From: Dehalococcoidales bacterium
GTDB lineage: Bacteria; Chloroflexota; Dehalococcoidia; Dehalococcoidales; UBA2162
NCBI GenBank assembly: GCA_016932435.1
Contig: JAFGCW010000065.1
Coordinates: 1 to 64,000, forward strand
DNA: 64,000 nt
Direction: 5' to 3'
Position 1 is the first letter of the stretch. Every line of letters starts with the position of its first letter. The translations under genes and the position numbers were made by a program. A model generated the notes under the pieces. The model was not told the origin of the DNA. It saw only the letters and a list, made by a program, of their open reading frames with translations, and made no database searches. Positions 17,245 to 25,489 of this stretch are shown piece after piece.

Positions 17245-18018
17245 TTACAGCTTCCCGAAAATCTCTCGGAGTTCCCTTTTTTCCCGTTCTCTCAGTTCCG
17301 CTGATGTCCAGGCAGTGTCATCGGGCGTCGAAAGGCGTGGTCTCACCCTGAGTACCGGTTGACCGTTTACCAGCGAAGGTCGCATCCAGTCACGGCTGTC
17401 TATAATCTCATCTTCATCAAGAATCTTTCCCTGGATATTTATTACGGATTCAATACCGGTCCTGGCAAGCAGATCGGAAACGGTTACTGTTCCCTTGATA
17501 TCGCGTATTCCCGGTAAATCGATATACCGTCCGCTGTTACCTTCGATTCTTAATCCCACACCGGCAAGCGAACCGATAATACCATCTCCTGTCCCTCCCA
17601 GTTCAACCAGGAAAATCCCGTATTCGGCTGCCAGGGTACTGGCCTGGTTCTTGTTCAGTACTTCTTTCTGGGCTTGCAGGCCGAATACCTTGATATTTTC
17701 AGTAATCTGGTCGGGACTGCATATACACAGTCCGGGATCGGAACCTTCGCGGAAGTTTTTCCTGAGAAATTCCATTGATGGTTCATGGAATTCTTCCGGT
17801 GGGATATCCGTCTTAAGACCGATACACAGTGAACTGTTATGTGAGGTGTATGGAATTCTGTCGTCTACCAGAAGCTGGTGCCGGCTGACACCCAGTGAAG
17901 ATCCCATTCCCAGGCTGATCAGGTAAGCCGTGAGATCCCTCGCCATCCGACCGGTGCCGGTGCTTTCAAGTGTATCCGTATCATCGATTCCTATCAGTAT
18001 TACGTTTGTTTTCATCAT
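17245..18018 (-). CDS. TiaS-like GIDDTD protein
   Basis: This 257-residue soluble protein starts with IGIDDTDTLESTGTGRMAR, the signature of the N-terminal ATP-dependent domain of archaeal TiaS (tRNA-Ile2 agmatinylcytidine synthetase). A second glycine-rich block reads VELGGTGDGIIGSLAGVGL. It is shorter than TiaS and lacks the C-terminal OB and zinc-ribbon parts, so it is a family relative rather than TiaS itself. It lies 10 nt downstream of a metal-importer-type binding protein gene in a Moco-riboswitch operon, which suggests a role with a cofactor or its metal. Function is unknown. Confidence 0.75.
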   Translation of the reverse strand: MMKTNVILIGIDDTDTLESTGTGRMARDLTAYLISLGMGSSLGVSRHQLLVDDRIPYTSHNSSLCIGLKTDIPPEEFHEPSMEFLRKNFREGSDPGLCICSPDQITENIKVFGLQAQKEVLNKNQASTLAAEYGIFLVELGGTGDGIIGSLAGVGLRIEGNSGRYIDLPGIRDIKGTVTVSDLLARTGIESVINIQGKILDEDEIIDSRDWMRPSLVNGQPVLRVRPRLSTPDDTAWTSAELREREKRELREIFGKL

Positions 18019-18028
18019 TTTTTCCCCA

Positions 18029-19114
18029 TTATTTCGATTCTCTCAGGTCACCGCCCTTGAGTATCGTTTCTATCATCTCGTCATCCAGATCCATGCGGAA
18101 GAAGGTCTTATAATAATATCTTACTTCTTCATTCATATCTATATGAGTGAATTTCTCAGGATATACCATTTTTGCCGTCCATAACAGGGCAAGCGGTATT
18201 TCTACCGATCCCGGATGTCCCCAGCGTGATATCCCGTTTGGAAGTTGATAAACTTTGTTATTCCGGACTGCGCTGATGCCTGACCACTGAGGATGACCCA
18301 TTATCAGCTTGTGTGCTGCCGACTCGTTAACGATAATGACTTCCGGGTTCCATAGTAAAATCTGCTCGATACTAGCATAGTAATCGTTGCCGTACATCTC
18401 TAAATCTTCCCCAACCGATACATTAATCACTCCGGCCGCCCTGGTCCAGTCTGCAGCCAGTGATGTCTCGTGAGTTGCCCTGGTTGCCTGGTTTTCGGAG
18501 TGGAGGAGTCTGACCTTTTCTTCTTCGGGGATATCCTTCACAATTTCGTTAACCCGGTCGATTACGTTATTGTAATAATCGTTGTATTTCTGAGCCTGTT
18601 CTGTTCTCCCGATTGCTTTTCCGATAGTCAGCAGGGCTTCCTGCTGCTGTTTCATCGTTGAAAAATCAACGACAATGTATGGAATACCGGTGTTATCCAG
18701 TTTCTCCTGTTCCTTTTCGTCTACTACCGTATCACGCCTGATTATTACCAGATCAGGTTTAATTCGAAGTAATTCTTCGATGTTAATAGTCCCGCCTTCT
18801 CTCGGAGTAGATGCTTCTCCGACTTCCGGAAACATTTCAACCAGCAGGATATCACGCTGTAGACCGCCGGGCACGGCTACCAGGTCGTGACCTCCACCCA
18901 GCAGGCAGACTGCGTAACCCGCGAAAGAGTACAGGGCGGCTATCCTTTCAACCTTTTCCGGTACCTCTACCTCTCGATCGATACCGTCTGTTACAAGGAT
19001 GGCAGGTCCGGTCACGACGTTCGAATCCTTATCCTGATTACTCCCGCACGAAGGCAGAAGCGTAATAATTGAGATTATCGACAACAGTAAGATACTAATC
19101 CTGAATTTATTCAT
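18029..19114 (-). CDS. BtuF/FhuD-type substrate-binding lipoprotein
   Basis: The product is the extracellular binding protein of a class II (FecCD-type) importer, 361 residues. The signal peptide ends in lipobox LPSC. The mature part has the helical-backbone class III fold signatures: VERIAALYSFAGYAVCLLGG, NIEELLRIKPDLVIIRRD, and a C-terminal IDMNEEVRYYYKTFF motif typical of metal-complex binding proteins. ATG at 19112-19114 has GGAGG 8 nt upstream. The longer frame would start inside the ATPase gene. It overlaps the ATPase gene by 8 bases. Family ligands are haem, siderophores, cobalamin or, for MolA, molybdate/tungstate. The riboswitch context favours an oxyanion. Confidence 0.88.
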   Translation of the reverse strand: MNKFRISILLLSIISIITLLPSCGSNQDKDSNVVTGPAILVTDGIDREVEVPEKVERIAALYSFAGYAVCLLGGGHDLVAVPGGLQRDILLVEMFPEVGEASTPREGGTINIEELLRIKPDLVIIRRDTVVDEKEQEKLDNTGIPYIVVDFSTMKQQQEALLTIGKAIGRTEQAQKYNDYYNNVIDRVNEIVKDIPEEEKVRLLHSENQATRATHETSLAADWTRAAGVINVSVGEDLEMYGNDYYASIEQILLWNPEVIIVNESAAHKLIMGHPQWSGISAVRNNKVYQLPNGISRWGHPGSVEIPLALLWTAKMVYPEKFTHIDMNEEVRYYYKTFFRMDLDDEMIETILKGGDLRESK

Positions 19115-19937
19115 CGGTCGATCCTCCTCTCTCCTCATTCTCCCGGAGTCGTAAGGGTACTATCTGCATCATCTGGTGCTCCTCCCATGTATAGGGAAGT
19201 ACCTTTGACTCTATATTAAAAGTACTGGTCATGTTCTCTACTGTTAATACCGATGATGGTGTTCCCTGAAGGACTATCTGCTGATTATTCATCAGAGCTA
19301 CTCTCGTATTTAGAGCGCATCCTTCGAAATACAGCGCGTGGTTCGGCGAATGCGTGGCTATAATAACCGTTATACCGGTCGATTTTACCAGTTTGACCGT
19401 TGTCTCCAGAAAACCGAGTTCATTGCGGAAATCGAGATGAGCGGTGGGTTCATCCATAATCAGGGCGGGGGCCTGTTGTGCCAGCGCTCGTGCTACCAGT
19501 ACCAGTTGTGTTTCTCCTCCGCTTAATTGAGTGTAAGGTCGGTCTCTGAACTGACTGATACCGACCATTTTCAGGGCTTCTTCGGCAATTCTCCTGTCTT
19601 CACTCCCGGGAAGTGAGAACATGCCTGTATGTGCCGTTCTGCCCATCATGACCACATCGATTACCTTGAAAGGAAAAGCCTTATCATGCACCTGGGGTAT
19701 ATAAGCCGCTTCTTTTGCCACCATCTGCGGTTTCATGGTGCTGACATCCTGACCTCTCAGGGTGATACTGCCGCTTTTCAGGGTTAAAATGCCGAGTATG
19801 CATTGTATCAGGGTGGATTTACCACAGCCGTTCGGTCCGAACAGACAGTATATTTCACCTTCATTTATGTCAAGGTTAATATCCCTGAATATGTCTTCTT
19901 TATCGTAGGCGAATGTTGCATTAATGACCTTGATCAT
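19107..19937 (-). CDS. ABC importer ATPase, FecE/BtuD/MolC type
   Basis: This 276-residue ATPase has Walker A GPNGCGKST, Q-loop IPQVHD, signature LSGGETQ, Walker B ALIMDEPTAHLD and switch histidine IATHSPNH, all intact. The AYIPQ region and length match ATPases of metal-chelate importers. It lies between permease (6-nt gap) and binding protein (8-nt overlap) genes, so the order in the transcript is lipoprotein, permease, ATPase, binding protein, TiaS-like. Confidence 0.9.
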   Translation of the reverse strand: MIKVINATFAYDKEDIFRDINLDINEGEIYCLFGPNGCGKSTLIQCILGILTLKSGSITLRGQDVSTMKPQMVAKEAAYIPQVHDKAFPFKVIDVVMMGRTAHTGMFSLPGSEDRRIAEEALKMVGISQFRDRPYTQLSGGETQLVLVARALAQQAPALIMDEPTAHLDFRNELGFLETTVKLVKSTGITVIIATHSPNHALYFEGCALNTRVALMNNQQIVLQGTPSSVLTVENMTSTFNIESKVLPYTWEEHQMMQIVPLRLRENEERGGSTDE

Positions 19938-19943
19938 TGCCGG

Positions 19944-20957
19944 TTACCAGTCTCTCCCTTTGGTTCTTTTTAATAAATACACGAAAAACGGGGCGCCGAT
20001 CAGGGATGTCAGTATTCCCAGCGGTATTTCCGATCCCGTCAAGGTTCTCGCCAGGTTATCTACCAGGACAAGGTATGCCGCGCCTATGCACATGCTTACG
20101 GGGATAAGGTATACGTTGTTATTACCAACTATCATCCTCCCGATATGAGGTATGACCAGCCCTACCCAGCCGATGATACCGCTGACGCAAACAGCTCCGG
20201 CGGTGGCTATCGTAGCAAAGAAGATTGCCAGACCTTTCGTAACGAATATATTAACTCCCAGTGACTGGGCTTCCTGGTCTCCCATCGATAGTACGTTCAG
20301 CCGCCATCTCATAGCCATTAGTCCTGTGACACCCGTAGCCATCGGTATTAATGACACCAGGATTTCCGAGAACCTGGCCGATGCCAGGCTGCCCATCAGC
20401 CAGAAGACAATACTCGGAAGCTGTTCGTACGGATCGGCCATGTACTTGATCAGGGATATCAGAGCCGAGAAGATAGCCCCGACGATTACCCCGCCAAGTA
20501 CCAGCATTATCGTCGGTGTGGACTTATAGGTAAATCCGATCAAATATGCCAGGAAAACAGCCAGAAGTCCGAATCCGAAGGCGAAAAGGTATATGTAAAC
20601 GGGCTGACCCTGGAATAAAACGATAGCCAGCGAAGCTCCGAATCCTGCTCCTGAGCTTACTCCAAGGATTCCCGAACTGACCAGCGGATTTCTGAACATT
20701 CCCTGGAATGAAGCTCCACTTACTGCCAGGCTGGCACCTACCATCGCTCCCAGGATCGCACGGGGCAGCCGGATATCCCATATCACGTTCAGGTGAACAG
20801 GCGTGGTTTCAAGGCGAGTTAAACCCATTCCATGAAACAGAGCGCTGAAAACATCAGGAACGGATAACGGATATCTTCCGATAAACAGGGATATCAGTAT
20901 GACCGCAATCGGTACGGCTGCGAAGGCAAAATACAGTACCGCTTTTTTTCTGGCCAT
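19944..20957 (-). CDS. ABC importer permease, FecCD family
   Basis: This 337-residue polytopic protein has about ten hydrophobic segments. FecCD landmarks are RLPRAILGAMVGASLAVSGA near the start, NPLVSSGILGVSSGAGFGA, and near the end GIIGWVGLVIPHIGRMIVG with the ATPase-coupling helix. It would work as a homodimer with two ATPase subunits. It starts directly after the stop of the molybdopterin-binding-like lipoprotein gene. H. influenzae MolB, a molybdate/tungstate permease, belongs to the same family. Confidence 0.92.
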   Translation of the reverse strand: MARKKAVLYFAFAAVPIAVILISLFIGRYPLSVPDVFSALFHGMGLTRLETTPVHLNVIWDIRLPRAILGAMVGASLAVSGASFQGMFRNPLVSSGILGVSSGAGFGASLAIVLFQGQPVYIYLFAFGFGLLAVFLAYLIGFTYKSTPTIMLVLGGVIVGAIFSALISLIKYMADPYEQLPSIVFWLMGSLASARFSEILVSLIPMATGVTGLMAMRWRLNVLSMGDQEAQSLGVNIFVTKGLAIFFATIATAGAVCVSGIIGWVGLVIPHIGRMIVGNNNVYLIPVSMCIGAAYLVLVDNLARTLTGSEIPLGILTSLIGAPFFVYLLKRTKGRDW

Positions 20958-21455
20958 TTATTTTATTACTGTAATCTTAGCGACCTGTTTTATCCACCAT
21001 TTTGAGCCGCGTCCGTGGTTGGCAAGCATTATCGGTCCGCTTCCTTCTTCTAATTTGGCCCCGTTCATCATCCAGGTAAAGCCGGTTTGAGCAGCTTCGA
21101 TACGATCTGCTTCGAGTTCCTGCGAATACCCGTCTGCTGCTTCTACCTGTATAACGGAATATTCCTGAATACCCAAATAGTCCAGGAGGTCGTTTATCAG
21201 GATGCCCTTATAGGTATCCGGTTCCAGCAGATTGTCACCGTCTTTTTTCGCTGCCTTGAACTCTACGGGACCGATTTTCGCGGCGTCTTCGTTAGTAAAC
21301 GTGGTCGGATTCTCGCCGACTACCTCAACATCGATGCTCCATACTCCGATATCGTTGTCTTCGGTCGTGGTTGTCGCTGATTCCGAGCTGCTGCAACCCG
21401 TGACGAGTAAAACTATCGCCAGGATTGCGCCAAGTAGGACTGTTCTCGTTTTCAA
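20958..21455 (-). CDS. lipoprotein with molybdopterin-binding-like fold
   Basis: This 165-residue exported lipoprotein has signal peptide and lipobox VTGC followed by a Ser/Thr/Glu linker. The globular part (GPVEFKAAKKDG, YKGILINDLLDYLGI, VIQVEAADGYSQEL, PIMLANHGRGSKWWIKQVAKITV) matches the short, stand-alone form of the oxidoreductase molybdopterin-binding domain (sulfite-oxidase-like). The catalytic cysteine of sulfite oxidase is not evident, so it may bind rather than catalyse. The start is TTG at 21455 with AGGAG 8 nt upstream. It is the first gene of the operon behind the riboswitch leader, which fits a Mo/W cofactor theme. Confidence 0.75.
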   Translation of the reverse strand: MKTRTVLLGAILAIVLLVTGCSSSESATTTTEDNDIGVWSIDVEVVGENPTTFTNEDAAKIGPVEFKAAKKDGDNLLEPDTYKGILINDLLDYLGIQEYSVIQVEAADGYSQELEADRIEAAQTGFTWMMNGAKLEEGSGPIMLANHGRGSKWWIKQVAKITVIK

Positions 21456-21523
21456 TGTAGATTCTCCTCTCCGTTTTCACGATTCCTGAGACCAGGCTCA
21501 GGAAGTAGTTTATAAAATAATCG

Positions 21524-21554
21524 ATAAAAAAAAGCACCTCACAAGGAGGTGCTT
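21524..21554 (-). terminator. terminator of the Moco-riboswitch leader
   Basis: On the minus strand, AAGCACCTC-type arms (546-554 with 532-540 of the 21 kb block) form a 9-bp stem with a 5-nt loop and a run of eight T, about 70 nt before the first start codon. The 5' arm sequence GCACCTCC also occurs inside the aptamer, so the aptamer copy can pair with the terminator's 3' arm as an antiterminator. Confidence 0.85.
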
Positions 21555-21574
21555 CATGTTGATCATGTTACAAC

Positions 21575-21678
21575 ACTCTCCTTTCCGAACACGGGAGGTG
21601 CCGGCGTTTCCACCGGTACCCTCTGTCCCGATAAAGCCGGGACACCGGCTGCGCACCATTTCTCTTGTTATCGAGAGT
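21575..21678 (-). ncRNA. probable molybdenum-cofactor riboswitch aptamer
   Basis: In the minus-strand leader a closing stem ACTCTC/GAGAGT (21673-21678 with 21575-21580) encloses several stems: GTCCCG/CGGGAC, CCGG-TGGAAACG-CCGG and a CTCC/GGAG stem beside GGAAAGG. The segment GGTACCGGTGGAAACGCCGG is what I recall from the Moco RNA motif core. No B12 box or other common aptamer consensus is present. A terminator follows, and the downstream genes (molybdopterin-binding-like lipoprotein, FecCD-type importer) suit Mo/W control. A covariance search against Rfam RF01055 would settle it. Confidence 0.7.
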
Positions 21679-21707
21679 CAGGTTACACAACTCGAAGAGC
21701 AGTTTTT

Positions 21708-21736
21708 ATCTTACCATACGGTTTTATTTATATCAA
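21708..21736 (-). promoter_or_regulatory. promoter of the riboswitch operon
   Basis: Minus-strand -35 TTGATA (21731-21736), 17-nt spacer, -10 TAAGAT (21708-21713). The transcript would begin about 20 nt before the aptamer. Confidence 0.65.
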
Positions 21737-21762
21737 ACCAGTTGCCAGAATAATAGAGTTTA

Positions 21763-21957
21763 TTAGTTCGCGCAGTTTTCGTCAAGATAGGCTGCTACAT
21801 CCACTCCCCATATAGGTCTGTTTTTAATGAAGGTCATTCCAGGAGGTATCCTGATATCACCTTTGCGAGTTCTGATATCGGCAGGTTGGACGGATGACCA
21901 TGTTTCGTCGGGATTTTTCTTAAAAGGCTCGCATCGTATTGAGACTGTTTCCTGCAT
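21763..21957 (-). CDS. small protein of unknown function, 64 aa
   Basis: ATG at 21955-21957 is preceded by GGAGG at 10-nt spacing. The 36 extra bases of the longer open frame have no SD. The protein has no membrane segment. Visible features are a CEPFKKNP segment and a C-terminal half with IRTRKGDIRIPPGMTFIKNR and IWGVDVAAYL. The family is not recognised. It sits upstream of the riboswitch operon promoter on the same strand and about 80 bases after the nucleotidyltransferase gene start region. Confidence 0.55.
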   Translation of the reverse strand: MQETVSIRCEPFKKNPDETWSSVQPADIRTRKGDIRIPPGMTFIKNRPIWGVDVAAYLDENCAN

Positions 21958-22039
21958 TGTGGTTTTTCCTCCGGTAAAATCAATCGTCAGCAAGTTATAT
22001 TATAGTATAATTCCTGCGCTCCGGTCGATACTCTCTATA

Positions 22040-22804
22040 TTATCTAGCATCCGTATCACTGGCTTTGCGACATTCGTCGATGTATTTCAGTGCGAATTCA
22101 AGGTAACTTTCTATATTATCCTGCAGCAAACGCTCGTCTGCAAGCGTGTCATTCCCTTCGTAAGCTCGTAACGCTGCCTGTATGACAAATAACCACTCCG
22201 GAAATGTATCACTTGCCCACAAGCCGCTGAAACGCTTAGAAACAACCACATTCCGTTCCTGGACACTATACATTATCCGGCACAGGTTCAGGACGCAATA
22301 AGCAGGATATTTTAAATTATTCTTTATGTACTCTATTTCGTGATCGAGTGCCGCTGTAGTTTCTTCCCAAGACGGAATTGGAAAAATATCATCAGGTTCA
22401 GGTCCATAAAGAGTGATATACCTGCCTGCCCTGACATGGGCTCGGTGCAGAGCCCACCATTCATCACTCATATTGGTTTTAAGCTGGTTCGAAGGTAATT
22501 CGGCTTTCTGCGCGTCCTCGAACAGGATGTACCATATATCGAGTTCCTGGCCAAGTGGAGGATAGTCTTTCTTCAGCCTGACATACAGGCGGAATACAGC
22601 TTCCCTGTCCTGGTCATCCAGCGGTTCATTCAGAATTACATAGCAGTCGATATCGGTAACCGGTCCGGAATCCGGAAAAACCGCGGCGCCGTACATGTAT
22701 ATTCCATACAACTTTCCTCCGAGTATTTCCTTCAAACCACCGACCAGCCCGTTACAAATCTCCTGTACGTTTGAAGGAAGCCCTCTGAATTCCAAGGTTT
22801 TCAC
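22040..22804 (-). CDS. AadA-like nucleotidyltransferase
   Basis: This 254-residue protein has a nucleotidyltransferase fold in residues 25-100. The strand-turn YMYGAAVFPDSGPVTDIDCYVI contains the two metal-binding aspartates of the DxD motif, and a third acidic position may be ELDIW. The C-terminal helical domain (DHEIEYIKNNLKYPAYCVLNLCRIMYSV) matches that of streptomycin/spectinomycin adenylyltransferases (DUF4111). The usual GSxxxG motif is altered to GAAVFP. Whether it modifies an antibiotic is not known; many chromosomal members have no resistance role. The start is GTG with a weak SD. Confidence 0.75.
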   Translation of the reverse strand: MKTLEFRGLPSNVQEICNGLVGGLKEILGGKLYGIYMYGAAVFPDSGPVTDIDCYVILNEPLDDQDREAVFRLYVRLKKDYPPLGQELDIWYILFEDAQKAELPSNQLKTNMSDEWWALHRAHVRAGRYITLYGPEPDDIFPIPSWEETTAALDHEIEYIKNNLKYPAYCVLNLCRIMYSVQERNVVVSKRFSGLWASDTFPEWLFVIQAALRAYEGNDTLADERLLQDNIESYLEFALKYIDECRKASDTDAR

Positions 22805-22839
22805 CTGCCGGTTTATTATATTGAATTATCCGGCTCGTT

Positions 22840-24207
22840 CTAGCTTGTGACCTTCGCCGGTATAATACCCGGAAGCGGCACATCCTGGTCGAGTAGTTTT
22901 TCCTGCAGTTTTCCGTAATCGACCTGCCTGGGCTGTATTCCTTCTTTCACCGCCATGGCGGCGGCAGTGCCAGATGCCTGCCCCATTGCGATACAGTGGG
23001 GAATGAGGTTTGCCATGTTGTTCGCCGCGCCGTCTGAGGAGAAGCTACGTCCCGCAACCAGGAGTCCTTCCGTCTTTACCGGAACAAGGCAACGGTAAGG
23101 AATGTATACATATTTACCATGGGATTCTTGCGGCGGACCCATACGTGGGATAACGGCTATGGTATCCGGGTACTGTTTTCCGCTCTTTATATCTTCATCG
23201 GATATTCTTGTCTCACCGATCACTCTTCGGCCGCCACGTGTCCCGGTCTGCGAGGCCGTGTCCAGGATAAAGCTGTTCTCGAATCCGGGGATGTTCTTCT
23301 TCAGGAAGTCGAATCCCTTACGCATCATTTTACGCATGCTTACTTCAAGCTCGGTAAGGTGTTCCACATTCAGGTTATCGAGGTTCGGTATCCAGTTGTT
23401 TACCCACATCACGTCGTTGCGGGGTGAAGGCAAAGGAAGCAGCCTGGTCCCGGCAATTTTAGTCATTTCATTCATCAGCGACTGCGCTTTTTCAGGTTCG
23501 TTCTCCCTGAAATCACAGTATTTCTGGTAATCGCCGTTACCAATTCTAAAAACAAGGGCAAGCATCGAGCTTCTCAGCGATGGATCGAAACCACCTTCCC
23601 ACTCTGCTCCGGCTGTAGGAAGAAGATCGCCGTCACCGGTGCCGTCTATGATTACCTTGCCCATGACGGCCTGCCTGCCGGACTTGCTTTCGAATACGAC
23701 GCCTTTCACCACACCGTCTTCAACAATCGCCCGGGTTCCCCAGGAATGCAGGAGCAGTTTTATTCCTGCATCTTCTACCATGTCGTTGAGGATGCATTTC
23801 AGCAGTTCCGGGTCTACCCAGGCGGTATACTCGATCCTGCCTTTATTTACATTGCCCATGAACCGCCGCCAGTAGGAGACCAGCTTTTCATCGGGAGAGC
23901 CTATCTCGCTGCGTCGAGGTACCAGGACGCCGCCAATGGGATCAAGCCTGTCAATCCATTCCTGTGTCAGACCGGCTATCTGCTGCTCTTCCGAGCCATC
24001 GCTCATGTGGGGTATCTGGATAACGATACCTCCTGTAGCCATGCCGCCGAGATGACCGTACCTTTCAACCAGGACGGTTTTGGCACCATTGCGTGCCGCG
24101 GCTACCGCCGCCGAATGTCCGCCCGGTCCTCCCCCGACCACTACTACCTCCGCTTCGGTAAGTACCTTTATATCCTGCCCCGGTTCCTTAATATATCTAT
24201 CTGCCAT
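22840..24207 (-). CDS. FAD-dependent oxidoreductase
   Basis: This 455-residue flavoprotein has an N-terminal dinucleotide fold with VVVGGGPGGHSAAVAAARNG and LVERYGHLGGMATGG, which is the FAD-dependent oxidoreductase family often linked to anaerobic metabolism (PF12831 type). A second FAD contact near the C-terminus reads LLVAGRSFSSDGAANN and is followed by MGQASGTAAAMAV. Substrate is unknown. ATG at 24205-24207 is 7 nt from GGAGG; the ATG 6 bases earlier is too close. It appears to be monocistronic. Confidence 0.88.
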   Translation of the reverse strand: MADRYIKEPGQDIKVLTEAEVVVVGGGPGGHSAAVAAARNGAKTVLVERYGHLGGMATGGIVIQIPHMSDGSEEQQIAGLTQEWIDRLDPIGGVLVPRRSEIGSPDEKLVSYWRRFMGNVNKGRIEYTAWVDPELLKCILNDMVEDAGIKLLLHSWGTRAIVEDGVVKGVVFESKSGRQAVMGKVIIDGTGDGDLLPTAGAEWEGGFDPSLRSSMLALVFRIGNGDYQKYCDFRENEPEKAQSLMNEMTKIAGTRLLPLPSPRNDVMWVNNWIPNLDNLNVEHLTELEVSMRKMMRKGFDFLKKNIPGFENSFILDTASQTGTRGGRRVIGETRISDEDIKSGKQYPDTIAVIPRMGPPQESHGKYVYIPYRCLVPVKTEGLLVAGRSFSSDGAANNMANLIPHCIAMGQASGTAAAMAVKEGIQPRQVDYGKLQEKLLDQDVPLPGIIPAKVTS

Positions 24208-24310
24208 GCTCATTCCTCCGTCATCGCGTATTGGATTCCGTGTGTACGTAATACTATTTCATAGTGATAATGCGGTGTCAAACCCAGCAGTCCAACAAAC
24301 CGTTAGGTGG

Positions 24311-24330
24311 TATACTAATACTATATAGTG
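24311..24330 (+). promoter_or_regulatory. -10 element and leaderless-type start of first glycosylase copy
   Basis: TATACT (24311-24316) lies 11 nt before the GTG start at 24328. There is no SD. The same element at the same distance (29818-29823, GTG 29835) precedes the second copy. This spacing puts transcription start at or within a few bases of the start codon. Confidence 0.55.
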
Positions 24331-25176
24331 GCGGAAGTTTATTCACTTTTTCGAAAAAATGGGCTGACTCCCAGGGTTATCTCTTTTTTCCAGACCGTTA
24401 TCCGGGATTATTACCGGGAATATGGGCGTGTATTTCCCTGGCGGGAGACTGCCGATCCTTACCATATCCTGGTGTCGGAGTTAATGCTTCAGCAGACCCA
24501 GACTTCACGAGTAACAGAGAAATATATCGAGTTTATTACCGCTTTTCCGGATGTGTTTCAACTTGCACGATCACCCTTTCGCGAAGTGCTCCGTATCTGG
24601 CAGGGGCTTGGGTATAATCGGCGTGCCCTGGCGCTTCACAAAACCGCCGGTGAAATAGCAGACAGGTATCATGGGCGAGTGCCCGATGATCCAATCCTGC
24701 TTCGCCAACTTCCAGGTGTCGGTGAATACACTGCTGCGGCGATGATGGCGATTGCGTTCAATAAACCAGCCATTGTAATCGATACGAATATCCGTACCGT
24801 TTTCCTCTATTTCTTTTTCAGGGATACGGAGACAGTCGGTAAAAGTGAGATCGTACCATTTCTCGAAGCGACGCTTGACCGGGATTCTCCGCGGGAGTGG
24901 TATTACGCCTTGTTTGACTATGGCGCCATGTTAAAACAGGAGAACAAGGACCTGGAAGTGGGGAAAAGGAGAAAGCAAAGTACATTCCGGGGATCCGACC
25001 GTGAGTTACGAGGTAATATTCTCCGGTTGCTTCTGGATACTGAGGAAATGACCGAAGATCAACTTCTTACCCGATTACCGCCTGAGGACGAACGTGTGCG
25101 GCGTATCATCGCCCAACTCCATCAGGAAGGTCTTATAGACAGCAGTGATGGACCTTTACGAATCAGGCAGCAGTGA
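24328..25176 (+). CDS. MutY-like DNA glycosylase without Fe-S cluster, copy 1
   Basis: This 282-residue protein of the endonuclease III/MutY superfamily would excise adenine from A-oxoG mispairs if it is a true MutY. It has E51 in SELMLQQTQTS (the MutY catalytic glutamate position), the helix-hairpin-helix LPGVGEYTA (128-136) and catalytic D152 in VIDTNIRTV. After residue 200, where MutY has four cysteines for a 4Fe-4S cluster, there are none; the region reads MLKQENKDLEVGKRR. Residues 227-282 look like a small winged helix (DTEEMTEDQLL, IIAQLHQEGLI) instead of the MutY Nudix-like domain. It starts at GTG with no SD. A second, over 80 percent identical copy lies at 29835. Confidence 0.85.
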   Translation: MAEVYSLFRKNGLTPRVISFFQTVIRDYYREYGRVFPWRETADPYHILVSELMLQQTQTSRVTEKYIEFITAFPDVFQLARSPFREVLRIWQGLGYNRRALALHKTAGEIADRYHGRVPDDPILLRQLPGVGEYTAAAMMAIAFNKPAIVIDTNIRTVFLYFFFRDTETVGKSEIVPFLEATLDRDSPREWYYALFDYGAMLKQENKDLEVGKRRKQSTFRGSDRELRGNILRLLLDTEEMTEDQLLTRLPPEDERVRRIIAQLHQEGLIDSSDGPLRIRQQ

Positions 25177-25227
25177 TCCGGTACCCGATAATCAATCGGG
25201 GATACCAAACTAAGCCGTAGCGTATAT

Positions 25228-25290
25228 CCTGTGAATACTTTAGAACGTATTTATCGATATCAAACTCTCGCTTCAGACCTGAAGCGTTTA
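25228..25290 (-). pseudogene. remnant of photolyase gene 3' end
   Basis: Read on the minus strand, this stretch encodes GLKREFDIDKYVLKYS, matching the C-terminus of the intact class II photolyase (GLKRKFDIEKYVQKYS, gene at 30726). At DNA level the similarity covers roughly 25230-25285 against 30744-30799. It is convergent with glycosylase copy 1, exactly as the intact photolyase is with copy 2. Upstream of it no photolyase sequence is left and the stretch to 25490 shows nothing recognisable. Confidence 0.75.
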
Positions 25291-25489
25291 GAGTTTAAAC
25301 AATCCTGTTTTGGTGTGCTTTACAGCATCCAAGATGTAAATAGACGTTTAAAGTACATTTCTGGTAGAAAGTATATGTCATTAAACAAAAACAGGAAAGT
25401 GAAGCAGTGCAAGACTAAAATGAGTGCATGCGTAATTTACGCTGATAGTACAAAAACGCAGCAGATATTAATAATAACGCATGGATAAG

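Noticed and set aside
21575..21678. Cobalamin riboswitch as the reading of this leader
   Set aside because: No B12-box sequence or its usual flanking core was found, although the downstream importer belongs to a family that includes B12 importers.
25231..25488. Plus-strand open frame of 85 codons downstream of the first glycosylase gene
   Set aside because: Its first part is the antisense of the photolyase remnant, there is no RBS, and the remainder shows no protein-like pattern.
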